Positions 14,644 to 22,913 of a DNA stretch of 50,070 nucleotides are shown here, one piece after another. The DNA comes from an uncultured Chloroflexota bacterium. Lineage in GTDB: Bacteria; Chloroflexota; Chloroflexia; Chloroflexales; Chloroflexaceae. Position 1 is the stretch's first letter, and each line of letters begins with the position of its first letter. The stretch spans positions 1 through 50,070 of the forward strand of contig CAKZKA010000106.1 of NCBI GenBank assembly GCA_937120965.1, written 5' to 3'. The notes under the pieces were generated by a model. That model did not search any database and was not told the DNA's origin. It worked only from the letters and a program-made list of their open reading frames with translations. A program made the translations under genes and the position numbers.

Positions 14644-17600
14644 GTGCGCGATCACACCTTTAACCGCCCGCCCCGCGTGCGTCCACGCTGGGCAAGCGAG
14701 CGCGTGGAATTGCCCGAACCGCCCGCGCCCCACGAACCTGCACCTACCGATTGGGCGCAACTGGTGCTGCCCCTGGCAGGCGCGGGCATCTTCGCCAGCG
14801 CCGCCAGCCTTGGCGGCGGCAACCCGCTGCTGGTTGGTCTGCCCAGTGGGGCGCTGGCGCTGCTGGGGCTCGGCGCGGCGCTTGTCAACCGCCGCGCCGC
14901 CGCGCGCCGCGCCGCCGCGCAGTACGCCGAGCGCCGCGCGTACTTCGAGGACCGCCTGGAGAGCCAGCGCGCCCGGCTGCGTCGTCTGTACGACCAGGAG
15001 CGCAACGCGCGACTCTACCTCTGGCCCGATCCCGGCGAGTTGCTGCTGATCGCCGGGGTCACCGGCGGCAGCGCGCCCGAACCGCGCCTCTGGGAGCGTC
15101 GCCCCGATGACGATGACTTTCTCGATCTGCGGGTGGGCAGCGGCAACCTCCCCGCGGCCAGCCAGGCCCACGTGCCGCCTCCTACCCCCACCAGTAGCGT
15201 GGACCAGCGCCTGCTGCGCATTGCTGCTGAACACGCCACTCTCCGCCAGACGCCCATCAGTGTGCCCCTGGCCGCCCTCGGCTCCCTTGGCCTTGCCGGG
15301 CCGCGCCCGGCCGTTCTGGCGCTGGCCCGCGCCCTGCTCTGGCAGGCAGCCGTGCTCCACGCCCCCGGCGATCTGCGGCTGGCCGCGCTCTACCCACCCG
15401 CCAGCGGCGCCGAGTGGGAGTGGCTGCGCTGGCTTCCCCACACGGCGCCGCTCAGCAATGACCTTTCGCCGGGCCTGCGCATGCTGGCCGGCCACCCTGA
15501 AGCCACCGAGCGCCTCACCAGTGATCTGCTCGACCAGCTCAGCCGGCGGCGGGAACGGGCCTCGCGCAGCGATGCCGCCCCTCCCACCCCGCGCATGCTG
15601 GTGCTGGTAGACGGTGATGAATTGCCGCGAACCTGCACTGCCATCAGCGAGTTGCTGCGCCACGGCGGGCCTCTGGGCATCGCCACTCTGCTGCTGGTTC
15701 CCGCCTGGTCGCTGCTCCCCGAGTCCTGCGCAGCGATGCTCGAACTCGAAGCCCAGGGCGCCCGCTGGACCCGCGCCGGCGATCAGTGGCCCCGCGAGCG
15801 GTTTTCGCCTGACCAGGCCGATCTCGCGGCAAGCGACCAGCTCGCGCGTCACCTGGCCGGTGTGCGATTGGTAGAAAGCGGCGGCGCGCAGGATGTTCCC
15901 CGCTCCGTCCGGCTCTTCGACCTGCTCGGCGTGAGCAACGCCGGCGATCTGACGCCTCCGCGCTGGTGGAGCGAGCAGCCCGCGATGGCCTGGCACGCCA
16001 ACGTGCCGATCGGCGCCGGGGCCGATGGGCAGCCTATCTGCCTCGACCTGAACGAGAGTCGCCACGGCCCCCACGGGATCATTGCCGGGGCGACCGGCGC
16101 AGGGAAGAGTGTGCTGCTGCAAAGCATCATCGCCGCTATGGCTACGACCCATCCCCCGGAGCGCCTGCAACTCCTGTTGATTGACTTCAAGGGTGGCGCC
16201 GCCCTGATGCCCTTTGCCGCCTTGCCCCACTGCGCGGGGATGGTGACCGACCTGGAAGGCCGCCTCGCCGAACGGGCCATGACGGCAATCAAGAGCGAAC
16301 TGCGCCGGCGCAAGGAGGTGCTCAAAACCGTGGCAACTACCCACGGCGCCCGCATCGAGAACATCGGCGACTACCGCACCCTGGCTGCTCGTGTCGGGCT
16401 GCCGCCCCTGCCCAACCTGTTGATCATCGTGGACGAGTTCGACGAGCTGGCGCGCACGTACCCCACCTTCGTAGCCGAGCTGATCCGCGTTGTGAAGCAG
16501 GGACGTTCGCTGGGCGTTCATCTGCTCCTGGCCACCCAGCAACCCGCGCGGGCGGTCTCCGACGAGATCCGCAGCCAGCTTACTTTCTTCATTGCCCTGC
16601 GCCTCGGCAGCGCCGAAGATAGTCGTGAGATGCTGCTCAAACCCGATGCAGCGTTTCTCCCCTCTGATCTGCCGGGGCGGGCCTTCTTTCGCGTCGGCGC
16701 CGAGACGCGGATGATGCAGGTAGCCCAGGTGACCACACCTTTCCAGAGCGCCAGCCTTGCGCGGACGGTGGGGCCGCGGGTGAGCTTCCTGCGCGATGGA
16801 CGTGAAGAGCCGGTCGCCGCTGTTCATGCTCCGCTCCCCGACAGGCGCGAGAGCGATCTCGACGTTCTGGTGCGCGCCCTTCGCGAAGCTGCCGAGGCCC
16901 GCGCGCCTACCCTGGACGGTTGGCAGCCGTCGCAGATCTGGCAGCCACCGCTCCCTGCCCGGCTACCCCTCGCCACTCTCAGCGAGGAGGCGCCGGAAGG
17001 GTGGATCGTGCCACCTGATGGCCCGGCCTGGCTCCGCCAGGCCATCGGTCTGCTCGATCTCCCGCAGGAGAGCCGCCGCGAGCCATTCGCCGTCAGTCTG
17101 GCCGACGGCCACCTGGTGGCGATTGGCGCGCCGGGCAGCGGCAAGACCACACTGCTGCGCGCCCTGGTGTTCGGTCTGGCCCTGTCGCACTCCCCCGCCG
17201 ATCTCTGGTGCTACATCATTGACGCCGGCGGACAGGGCCTTGGCCCGCTGACCGGACTGCCGCACGTTGGCGCACACATGCAGGCCCGCGAACGCGAACG
17301 GGTGCGCCGGCTGATGCGCATGCTCGACGCGATCATCCGTGAGCGCCAGGAGGTGCTGCGGGCCGCCGATGCTGCCGATCTGCCGGCCCTGCGCGCCAGT
17401 GGCAGGCGCCTCCCGGCCATTCTGGTGGTGATTGATAAAATCGCCGTGCTGCGGGAAGAGTTTCGCGACGCTCATGGCGGCGACGAGATCATTGACGATC
17501 TCATCCGCATCGCGCGCCTGGGCCGGCCCTTCGGCATCCATCTCGCGCTGAGCGCCGACCGCGCGCCCGATCTCACCTACCGGCTGCTTGCGCTGATGGA

Positions 17601-18792
17601 GACCCGGATCGCCCTGCGCTTGCCGGAGTTGCACGACTACACCGATCTGCTCGGCACACGGGTGAGCGCGGCAATCCCCCCGCACCTGCCGGGGCGCGCG
17701 CTTGTCGCGCACGCCGATTATGGCCCGCTCGACCTGCAAGTTGCCCTGCCAGGACTCGACGGCAATGGCCCGGCCGGCGAGACAGCCGATGAGCGTCCCG
17801 GCGCCCTTGATGCCGAGCTGGCGGTCGAACTGCGCCGGCAGGCAGCCCAATTGAGCGCCATCTGGCGCGAACGGGGCGCCGGCACAGGGCCGGTGCCGGT
17901 GGAACTGCTGCCCGAGCGCCTGAGCCTCGCGTCGCTCCAGGCCCTGCCGGGCGTCCCCGTGTCAGGCGAGGCTCTGGTCGCCCCCATCGGCCGCGAGAGC
18001 CTGACCCTGGGCCCGACCTGGCTCCACCTGAGCCAGGAGACGCCCCACGCGCTGATCATCGGCCCGCGCCGCAGCGGCAAGACCGGCGCCCTGCTCTGCG
18101 CGGCCTGCGCGCTCATCACCCGCTATGGCCCTGAGCAGGTACGCCTGTACATTCTCGACGGCCCACGGGGCGGGCTGCGGCCACTTCGCGCGCTGCCACA
18201 CACCGCCCTCTACGCCGACGATGAGGCCGGCGCCGCACTGCTCCGCGCCAGCCTCCTGGCCGCCCGTGCCAGCGCGCCTGCGCCCCACCGCATCGTGCTG
18301 ATCGACGACTACCCCCTCTGCCGCGAGCGTATGCGCGCGCAGTTGACCCAGAGCTTCGGCGATGAGCCGACCCTCCACGAACTCCTCGGCGAAATTGCAC
18401 AGGTAGGCGGGCAGCATAACGAGCACCTGCTGGTCACCGCCGGCATCACCTATGCCGACGATAACCTGCTGCGCGCCCTCGACGCCGGTCGCACTGGCCT
18501 GGTGCTCTGGCCGGGACGCTACGATCCCGGCACACGCTTGCTGGGGGTCGCGCTGCCGCTGGCCGATCAACGTGATAGCGACCAGCCGCCCGGACGGGCG
18601 TTGCTCGTGCGCGACGACGAGCGCGAACTGGTACAACTCGCCTCTGCTGATGTTTCAAGTCTCGCTTCACGATCCGCCTCGCATGCGTCCGCTCAGAACC
18701 ACGCCTATGAATCGCCAACGACAGGAGATGCTCACCGTAACCCTGCACTGGCTCACGGGAGGAACGGAGCAAACGATCACGATCGTGTGTGA
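14644..18792 (+). CDS. Type VII secretion EccC/EssC-type FtsK-SpoIIIE ATPase
   Basis: This 1382-residue membrane ATPase should power export of WXG100 proteins. Two hydrophobic segments lie near residues 38-80, followed by a cytosolic region and three FtsK/SpoIIIE ATPase domains. Walker A motifs are intact in all three: GATGAGKS (482-489), GAPGSGKT (828-835) and GPRRSGKT (1140-1147). Only domain 1 has a normal Walker B (IIVDEFDEL, about 590). Domain 2 reads VVIDKIAVL and domain 3 VLIDDYPL, both lacking the catalytic Glu. No FHA domain precedes the membrane segments, unlike Firmicute EssC. The GTG start has GAGGAG upstream. The last 50 residues are low-complexity and overlap the next gene. Confidence 0.92.
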   Translation: MRDHTFNRPPRVRPRWASERVELPEPPAPHEPAPTDWAQLVLPLAGAGIFASAASLGGGNPLLVGLPSGALALLGLGAALVNRRAAARRAAAQYAERRAYFEDRLESQRARLRRLYDQERNARLYLWPDPGELLLIAGVTGGSAPEPRLWERRPDDDDFLDLRVGSGNLPAASQAHVPPPTPTSSVDQRLLRIAAEHATLRQTPISVPLAALGSLGLAGPRPAVLALARALLWQAAVLHAPGDLRLAALYPPASGAEWEWLRWLPHTAPLSNDLSPGLRMLAGHPEATERLTSDLLDQLSRRRERASRSDAAPPTPRMLVLVDGDELPRTCTAISELLRHGGPLGIATLLLVPAWSLLPESCAAMLELEAQGARWTRAGDQWPRERFSPDQADLAASDQLARHLAGVRLVESGGAQDVPRSVRLFDLLGVSNAGDLTPPRWWSEQPAMAWHANVPIGAGADGQPICLDLNESRHGPHGIIAGATGAGKSVLLQSIIAAMATTHPPERLQLLLIDFKGGAALMPFAALPHCAGMVTDLEGRLAERAMTAIKSELRRRKEVLKTVATTHGARIENIGDYRTLAARVGLPPLPNLLIIVDEFDELARTYPTFVAELIRVVKQGRSLGVHLLLATQQPARAVSDEIRSQLTFFIALRLGSAEDSREMLLKPDAAFLPSDLPGRAFFRVGAETRMMQVAQVTTPFQSASLARTVGPRVSFLRDGREEPVAAVHAPLPDRRESDLDVLVRALREAAEARAPTLDGWQPSQIWQPPLPARLPLATLSEEAPEGWIVPPDGPAWLRQAIGLLDLPQESRREPFAVSLADGHLVAIGAPGSGKTTLLRALVFGLALSHSPADLWCYIIDAGGQGLGPLTGLPHVGAHMQARERERVRRLMRMLDAIIRERQEVLRAADAADLPALRASGRRLPAILVVIDKIAVLREEFRDAHGGDEIIDDLIRIARLGRPFGIHLALSADRAPDLTYRLLALMETRIALRLPELHDYTDLLGTRVSAAIPPHLPGRALVAHADYGPLDLQVALPGLDGNGPAGETADERPGALDAELAVELRRQAAQLSAIWRERGAGTGPVPVELLPERLSLASLQALPGVPVSGEALVAPIGRESLTLGPTWLHLSQETPHALIIGPRRSGKTGALLCAACALITRYGPEQVRLYILDGPRGGLRPLRALPHTALYADDEAGAALLRASLLAARASAPAPHRIVLIDDYPLCRERMRAQLTQSFGDEPTLHELLGEIAQVGGQHNEHLLVTAGITYADDNLLRALDAGRTGLVLWPGRYDPGTRLLGVALPLADQRDSDQPPGRALLVRDDERELVQLASADVSSLASRSASHASAQNHAYESPTTGDAHRNPALAHGRNGANDHDRV

Positions 18793-19369
18793 GGACAGCC
18801 CTCCCGAAACCCTGCTTCCGCTCCTGATTGACGGTTGCGCTCTGCCCGCCCAGAACGAGCGCGGCGCCCCGATTGCCTACACGCTGCGCCTGGCCTCGCC
18901 CGCGGGCCGGTTACTGCGCCCGGGCGAAAACGCCAGCGCGCAAGGGGTGCGTTCGGGCAGCCATCTGTGGCTGACCGAGCGCAGCCCCACTGCACCCCGA
19001 CGCTGCCTGCTCGGGCTTCCCGACGGCAGCGAAGTGGCCCTTCCGCCACGCGGCGCTACCCTGAGCCGGGCCTGGCTGTTGCAGGCCCTGGCTCTGCTGA
19101 ACCCCGAAACGTACCACCGCGAACTGACCCTGCTGGAACAGCGCCAGTCTACCTATCGCTACGTGTCGAATCGCCCTCACTGCCGCATCGCTCCCGGCGA
19201 AACCGGCCCGTGGAGCGTCTCGACCGAGCGCGCCGATGTGGCAACGCTGCTCAACGGCATGCGCATCACCCCCGGCGCACCCGAGTCTCTGCGCGATGGC
19301 GACATCCTGACGCTCGGCGAGGAGGGTTTGAGCCTGTCCATCACCCTGATCGGCGACACCACTGCGTAA
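18707..19369 (+). CDS. YukD/EsaB-type ubiquitin-like protein fused to an FHA-like domain
   Basis: This 220-residue protein has an N-terminal beta-grasp, ubiquitin-like region (about 8-90: TVTLHWLTGG..., then a GVRSGSHLWL strand) as in YukD/EsaB. That family consists of small cytosolic partners of type VII ATPases. The second half (about 95-215) fits a forkhead-associated fold: VSNRPHCRI, then TLLNGMRI and LRDGDILTLG. The phosphothreonine-binding Arg and Ser are not clear, so ligand binding is uncertain. Candidate starts are ATG 18650, 18707 and 18728. None has a well-spaced ribosome site, which suits translational coupling with the overlapping ATPase gene. Confidence 0.75.
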   Translation: MNRQRQEMLTVTLHWLTGGTEQTITIVCEDSPPETLLPLLIDGCALPAQNERGAPIAYTLRLASPAGRLLRPGENASAQGVRSGSHLWLTERSPTAPRRCLLGLPDGSEVALPPRGATLSRAWLLQALALLNPETYHRELTLLEQRQSTYRYVSNRPHCRIAPGETGPWSVSTERADVATLLNGMRITPGAPESLRDGDILTLGEEGLSLSITLIGDTTA

Positions 19370-19392
19370 GACCGGTTCAACCGCGGGCGTTC

Positions 19393-19745
19393 TGAGGTGA
19401 ACATACGGGGAACCCGGGTTTCCCCAACCCCCTCCCTGAGGAGAGGAGCCCGGCTCCCTCCCCCAGCGGGGGAGGGTCAGGGAGGGGGTTATACCAATTA
19501 CCGTTGATGATGCCGCATTGCTTGAAGCGGTTTCAGGCGTTGTGCTGCCTGGCGTGGCAATCCACAATCCACAATCCAAAATCTAAAATGGTATTAGCCC
19601 TCCCACGGTTGCATGCTGGCGCTGTGCGCCTCGCGCATGGGGCCTGACGTGAACATATGGGGAAAGCGAGTTTCCCCATTCTCCAGCCGCTGTGGGGGTC
19701 GCTATCCCACCGGCTGGGGGCGCGGAGAAACCCGGTTTATCCAAG
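19393..19745 (+). repeat. Family A repeats interrupted by a family C element
   Basis: The unit starts TCTGAGGTGAACATACGGGG with the GGGGAACCC/GGGTTTCCCC palindrome and a GGAGGGTCAGGGAGGGGG module. It is then split by a family C insertion at 19491-19594 and resumes as GCCCTCCCACGGTTGCATGCTGGCG. A further partial unit (GTGAACATATGGGGAAAGCG...) runs to about 19745. It fills the spacer between the convergent YukD-FHA and lipoprotein genes. Confidence 0.8.
19491..19594. mobile_element. Family C MITE-like element, copy 1
   Basis: About 104 bp with inverted ends TACCAATT/AAAATGGTA and TA at both ends. It is nearly identical to 43680-43776 through GCCGCATTGCTTGAAGCGG, TTTCAGGCGTTGTGCTGCC and AATCCAAAATCTAAAATGG. 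It sits inside a family A module. TA flanks suggest mobilisation by an IS630/mariner-type transposase supplied in trans, which is an inference. Confidence 0.7.
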
Positions 19746-19757
19746 AAGGACGCAACC

Positions 19758-20894
19758 CTACCGTCCCCGGAACACCACTGCGGCGCGCTGATCGGGCGCC
19801 CCGTTCAGATACACGGTGGTGGTTGCGCCGCTGACGCTGCCTGCCTGGGGCGTCCAGAAGATCACAACGCTCCAGGTCGAGGCGCCCAGGCCACAGCGAC
19901 CCGTGTAACCGTTGGCGTCGGTCTGATTCTGGTAGCTGTGGTCGCCGTTGTTGATGCCTATGACAGCGCCGGCAATCGGTCCGCCGGAGCCAAGCACCTG
20001 GATGTCAATACACGAGGCAAACTGCCCGCTGTTGCCGCTGCCTTCAAAGCTGTTGCGCTGCACGACACTGAAGGCGGAACCGGCGGAGCGCGCGGGAGGA
20101 CGGGACGAGGTGGCCGGCGGGCGCGTCGGGAGGGGCGCCGGTGTCGGGGTAGGGGGCGAGGAAGCTTTGACAGGTGGGTTCAGCTTGTGTGCCAGCCGCT
20201 CCAGGCATGCCTGAGCCGCATCGCTGGCCTCGAGCGCCATGGCCCGTTCGCACCACTGGTGCGCTTCCTGCCAGCCGGCTGCCGCACCGTCATCGGCAAC
20301 AGTATCACCCGCGTGCTCAAGAACGGCTGCCGCGGCCAGCAGGCCGGTCGCAGCAATACGCTCCGCGCCGGGCAGGCGCGGCTCGGTGGCGGCAGCCGCG
20401 ACGGCCCGCCTGGCCAGCACGCGGGCCGCGCTGAGGGCGGCAGCGCGATCGGCCCCTGGCTCCCGGGCCACCAGCTCGAGCCGCAGATCCTCGACGGCCA
20501 GTAGCGTGACAATTGCCCGCTCCAGGCCAAGCAACTCGTCGCTCAACGCCGGCTCGTCCGGGCGGAGCGTCAGCGCCAGGCCAACCTGGTCGAGGGCCAC
20601 ACGGAGTGCCTGCGCCTCGCCAGGAGCGGCAGCTATGGCCTCGCGGGCCAGACCAATCCGCGCCCGCGCGAGCATTGCCACCTGCGCCGCGCTCTGCGGA
20701 GCGCCGACCACCTCCACGGCGGCAGCGTAGTCTTCACGCTCCAGGGCGGCCAGCGCATCGCCTGATCCGGGCGCCTCTACCGACGCCGCGGGATCGGTGG
20801 GGGCGAGCTGCGCCGCCGGAACTGCCGGGGTCGCGCAGGCTGCCAGTACAACGGCCAGCAGAATCGGGCCGATCAGTATTAATGCACGTAGCAC
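19758..20894 (-). CDS. Lipoprotein with helical-repeat region and C-terminal Cys-containing beta domain
   Basis: This 378-residue protein begins with a lipoprotein signal (hydrophobic run to LAAC, Cys at about 20). The Ala-rich region at about 45-240 looks like degenerate TPR or other helical repeats. A Pro/Thr-rich linker (about 245-275) leads to a C-terminal beta-sandwich-like domain (about 285-378) with two Cys and a TDANGYTGRCGLG segment reminiscent of CnaB-type or regulatory-like folds. The GTG start at 20894 has AAAGGAG five bases upstream. It faces the type VII genes and may be an extracytoplasmic accessory. I do not recognise a specific family. Confidence 0.7.
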   Translation of the reverse strand: MLRALILIGPILLAVVLAACATPAVPAAQLAPTDPAASVEAPGSGDALAALEREDYAAAVEVVGAPQSAAQVAMLARARIGLAREAIAAAPGEAQALRVALDQVGLALTLRPDEPALSDELLGLERAIVTLLAVEDLRLELVAREPGADRAAALSAARVLARRAVAAAATEPRLPGAERIAATGLLAAAAVLEHAGDTVADDGAAAGWQEAHQWCERAMALEASDAAQACLERLAHKLNPPVKASSPPTPTPAPLPTRPPATSSRPPARSAGSAFSVVQRNSFEGSGNSGQFASCIDIQVLGSGGPIAGAVIGINNGDHSYQNQTDANGYTGRCGLGASTWSVVIFWTPQAGSVSGATTTVYLNGAPDQRAAVVFRGR

Positions 20895-20928
20895 AGGTGC
20901 TCCTTTCGCAGATGTTAGCTTGACATGC

Positions 20929-21098
20929 TGAGGTGAAAATAGCCCGCCCGCGGGAGGGTTTGGGAGGGCTGCGCCCTCCCAAGAACAGTAATATTTTCAT
21001 TCTGGCGTTGTGCGCCCCGCGCATGGGGCCTACCGTGAAGATAGGGGAAACACGGTTTCCCCAACTCCCTGCCTGCCAGGGTAGCACGCCCTCCGCAC
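20929..21098 (+). repeat. Family A repeats next to a family B element
   Basis: GCTGAGGTGAAAATAGCCCGCC, the GGGAGGGC-TGC-GCCCTCCC palindrome and ATTTTCATTCTGGCGTTGTGC are followed by a GGGGAAACACGGTTTCCCC palindrome. The unit is cut off where the family B terminal repeat begins at 21099. Confidence 0.8.
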
Positions 21099-21353
21099 GG
21101 TTTAAGGGCAGACAGAACGTATGAGCGCCGACGGGCGTTATGGCGTTGGGATGCGCTGGGTGGCTCCCGCCCCCGGCCCCCTTCGACAGACTCAGGCTTC
21201 GCCCTGAGGCTCAGCCCGAAGGGGCGGGCCTCTCCAGCTTCGCTGGAGCGCCTGCGCTGAGCCTGTCGAAGCGGGGAGACCAGAGCCGTGCGCGGGGGCG
21301 TTCCAATGCGCTCCAAGCCAGGTTGGCTCGGATGTTCTGTCCGCCCTTAAACC
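21099..21353. mobile_element. Family B MITE-like element, complete copy 1
   Basis: This 255 bp element has 20 bp terminal inverted repeats: GGTTTAAGGGCAGACAGAAC at 21099-21118 and its near-perfect complement at 21334-21353 (one mismatch). Inside are an inverted pair CTTCGACAGACTCAG/CTGAGCCTGTCGAAG and a CTCCAGC-TTC-GCTGGAG hairpin. No credible coding frame is present. It lies 27 bp after the VWA-FHA stop. A second full copy is at 29500-29755. Confidence 0.8.
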
Positions 21354-21380
21354 CTGGACCGCCGCGGGGTGCGCGGCGAG

Positions 21381-22790
21381 TCACGACGCCGCGTTGCCGT
21401 CCGTCGCCGGGGCGGCGATCTGGACGCAGAAGCGCACCTGTGGCCCTACGCGCACGATCTCGCCCGGTTCGAGCGGCTCGGGTACGCCCGGTGTCAATGG
21501 CCGACCCGGATCGCCAACCAGGGTACCGTTCGTGCTCTCCAGATCGGTGATCTCCACCTGATCACCGATCAGCGTCAGGCGCGCGTGCAGTCCCGAAATC
21601 CAGCTACTGGCAATGCACACATCGCAGCCAGGATCGCGTCCCACAGTGATCTGGCGGCTTCGCACAGGCCACACCTGACGCTCACGACCGTCCCAGACCA
21701 CCACCTCCAGGGCGGGCAGGGTACCGGTCGCCCGCCGCGCGGTCGTCACGGCGCCCGGAGCGCGGTAGCGCCGGGTGCCGCTCGTGGGTCGCTCGGCAGC
21801 CGCGGGGCGGGCGTGGCGTCGCCGGGCGAGGGCCACCGCTCCCGCAATAACTGGCACAGCGCCCACTCCGAACCACCAGAGGGGCGCTGGCTGGTCAGGC
21901 GCCGGCAGCTCAAACGTGGCAACGGCGGGGGTGCCGCAGCCGGTGAGAGCGAGTTCATGCGCGCCGGGGGCAAGGCCCTCCAGGGCGATCTGCACACGGA
22001 GCGGTGCGACTCTCCCCAGCCAGTCGGCAAGGCGCTGGTCAACGGCCATGCTCTGCACGGGCAGCGCCGCGCTATCGCCAGCGGCGTAGGTCAGGTAGAG
22101 CGCGTCCAGGGTAGTTGCCAGTGACGCAAGAGGGCCGCGCGCCCCCGCGCCAGCGCCCAGGTCCACCACGGCGCGAGCCGCCGCCAGATTGGCTGGAAGG
22201 GGCGGGGCAACCACATCGGGGGCGCTGGCGGCAAAGAGCGCCAGGGCGCGCGGCCCTGCCGGTGCGTTGGCGAGGGCTTCGGCTGCCAGACGTAGCGCAT
22301 CGCCCAGCGCGGGCGGCTGCTCGTGCATGGGCCGGGGCGCAGCAACGAGCGCGCCGAGGGCCCGCCGCGCGGCCACCCCGTCGGCGCTGAGCGGTAGCAC
22401 GAGCCGCGCCGCAGCGTCAAAGGTCACCAGACCAACCAGCGAACCCGGCGGAAGCCGGTCAAGCAGCACCTGCGCGCGTGTGAGCGCATCGTGCAGGCGT
22501 GTGGCATGAGGCGTGCCGGTCTCGTCCATCAGCGGCGTCGTCTCTACCACGATGACGAGTGCCAGCGGAGCGACAGGCCGGGCTGGCGCGCTCACCGGGT
22601 AAGGTGCGCCGTCAATCGTTGCGGCCAGGGTGGACGTGAACGCATCGGGGCAGGAGAGTTCAGCCAGGAGCGTCGTGGGGGCGACTTCGACGATGCGCAG
22701 GGTAGGCGGGGCTTCCTGGGCAAAGGCTGCGGCGGGAACAATGCTCAGCAACAGGGTCAGCACCAGGGCGAGGCAGGAGCACAGGCACAT
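21381..22790 (-). CDS. VWA-domain membrane protein with C-terminal FHA domain
   Basis: This 469-residue protein has a signal or anchor sequence (about 1-25), a von Willebrand A-like domain (about 70-250) and a Trp-rich transmembrane segment (PLWWFGVGAVPVIAGAVALA, about 325-344). A canonical FHA domain (about 375-460) ends it, with ITVGRDP, SGLHA and STNGTLV, so the phosphothreonine-binding Arg, Ser and Asn are present. The MIDAS motif is altered: VVETTPLM replaces DxSxS. The predicted topology puts the VWA domain outside and the FHA domain in the cytosol. ATG 22790 follows GGAGGTGA at ideal spacing; a longer frame to 22841 was rejected. Its link to the type VII genes rests on proximity and shared FHA use. 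Confidence 0.82.
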   Translation of the reverse strand: MCLCSCLALVLTLLLSIVPAAAFAQEAPPTLRIVEVAPTTLLAELSCPDAFTSTLAATIDGAPYPVSAPARPVAPLALVIVVETTPLMDETGTPHATRLHDALTRAQVLLDRLPPGSLVGLVTFDAAARLVLPLSADGVAARRALGALVAAPRPMHEQPPALGDALRLAAEALANAPAGPRALALFAASAPDVVAPPLPANLAAARAVVDLGAGAGARGPLASLATTLDALYLTYAAGDSAALPVQSMAVDQRLADWLGRVAPLRVQIALEGLAPGAHELALTGCGTPAVATFELPAPDQPAPLWWFGVGAVPVIAGAVALARRRHARPAAAERPTSGTRRYRAPGAVTTARRATGTLPALEVVVWDGRERQVWPVRSRQITVGRDPGCDVCIASSWISGLHARLTLIGDQVEITDLESTNGTLVGDPGRPLTPGVPEPLEPGEIVRVGPQVRFCVQIAAPATDGNAAS

Positions 22791-22913
22791 AGGGTTCACC
22801 TCCAGGAAGTGAGCGTGATCCACCCTATGTACCGCTCGCAATCGGTGGATGATGCGCCGGGGATAGGTCTGGTTCAGGAGATGGGGGAGTTTTCAGAGAA
22901 AGGGTTCTGGCGC

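Noticed and set aside
14620-16827. 735-codon open frame antisense to the EccC-type ATPase
   Set aside because: No recognisable motif; opposite strand encodes an intact ATPase with Walker motifs.
21455-21485. tRNA-like GGTTCGAGC motif
   Set aside because: It lies within the FHA coding region of the VWA-FHA gene and no acceptor or anticodon stem can be drawn around it.
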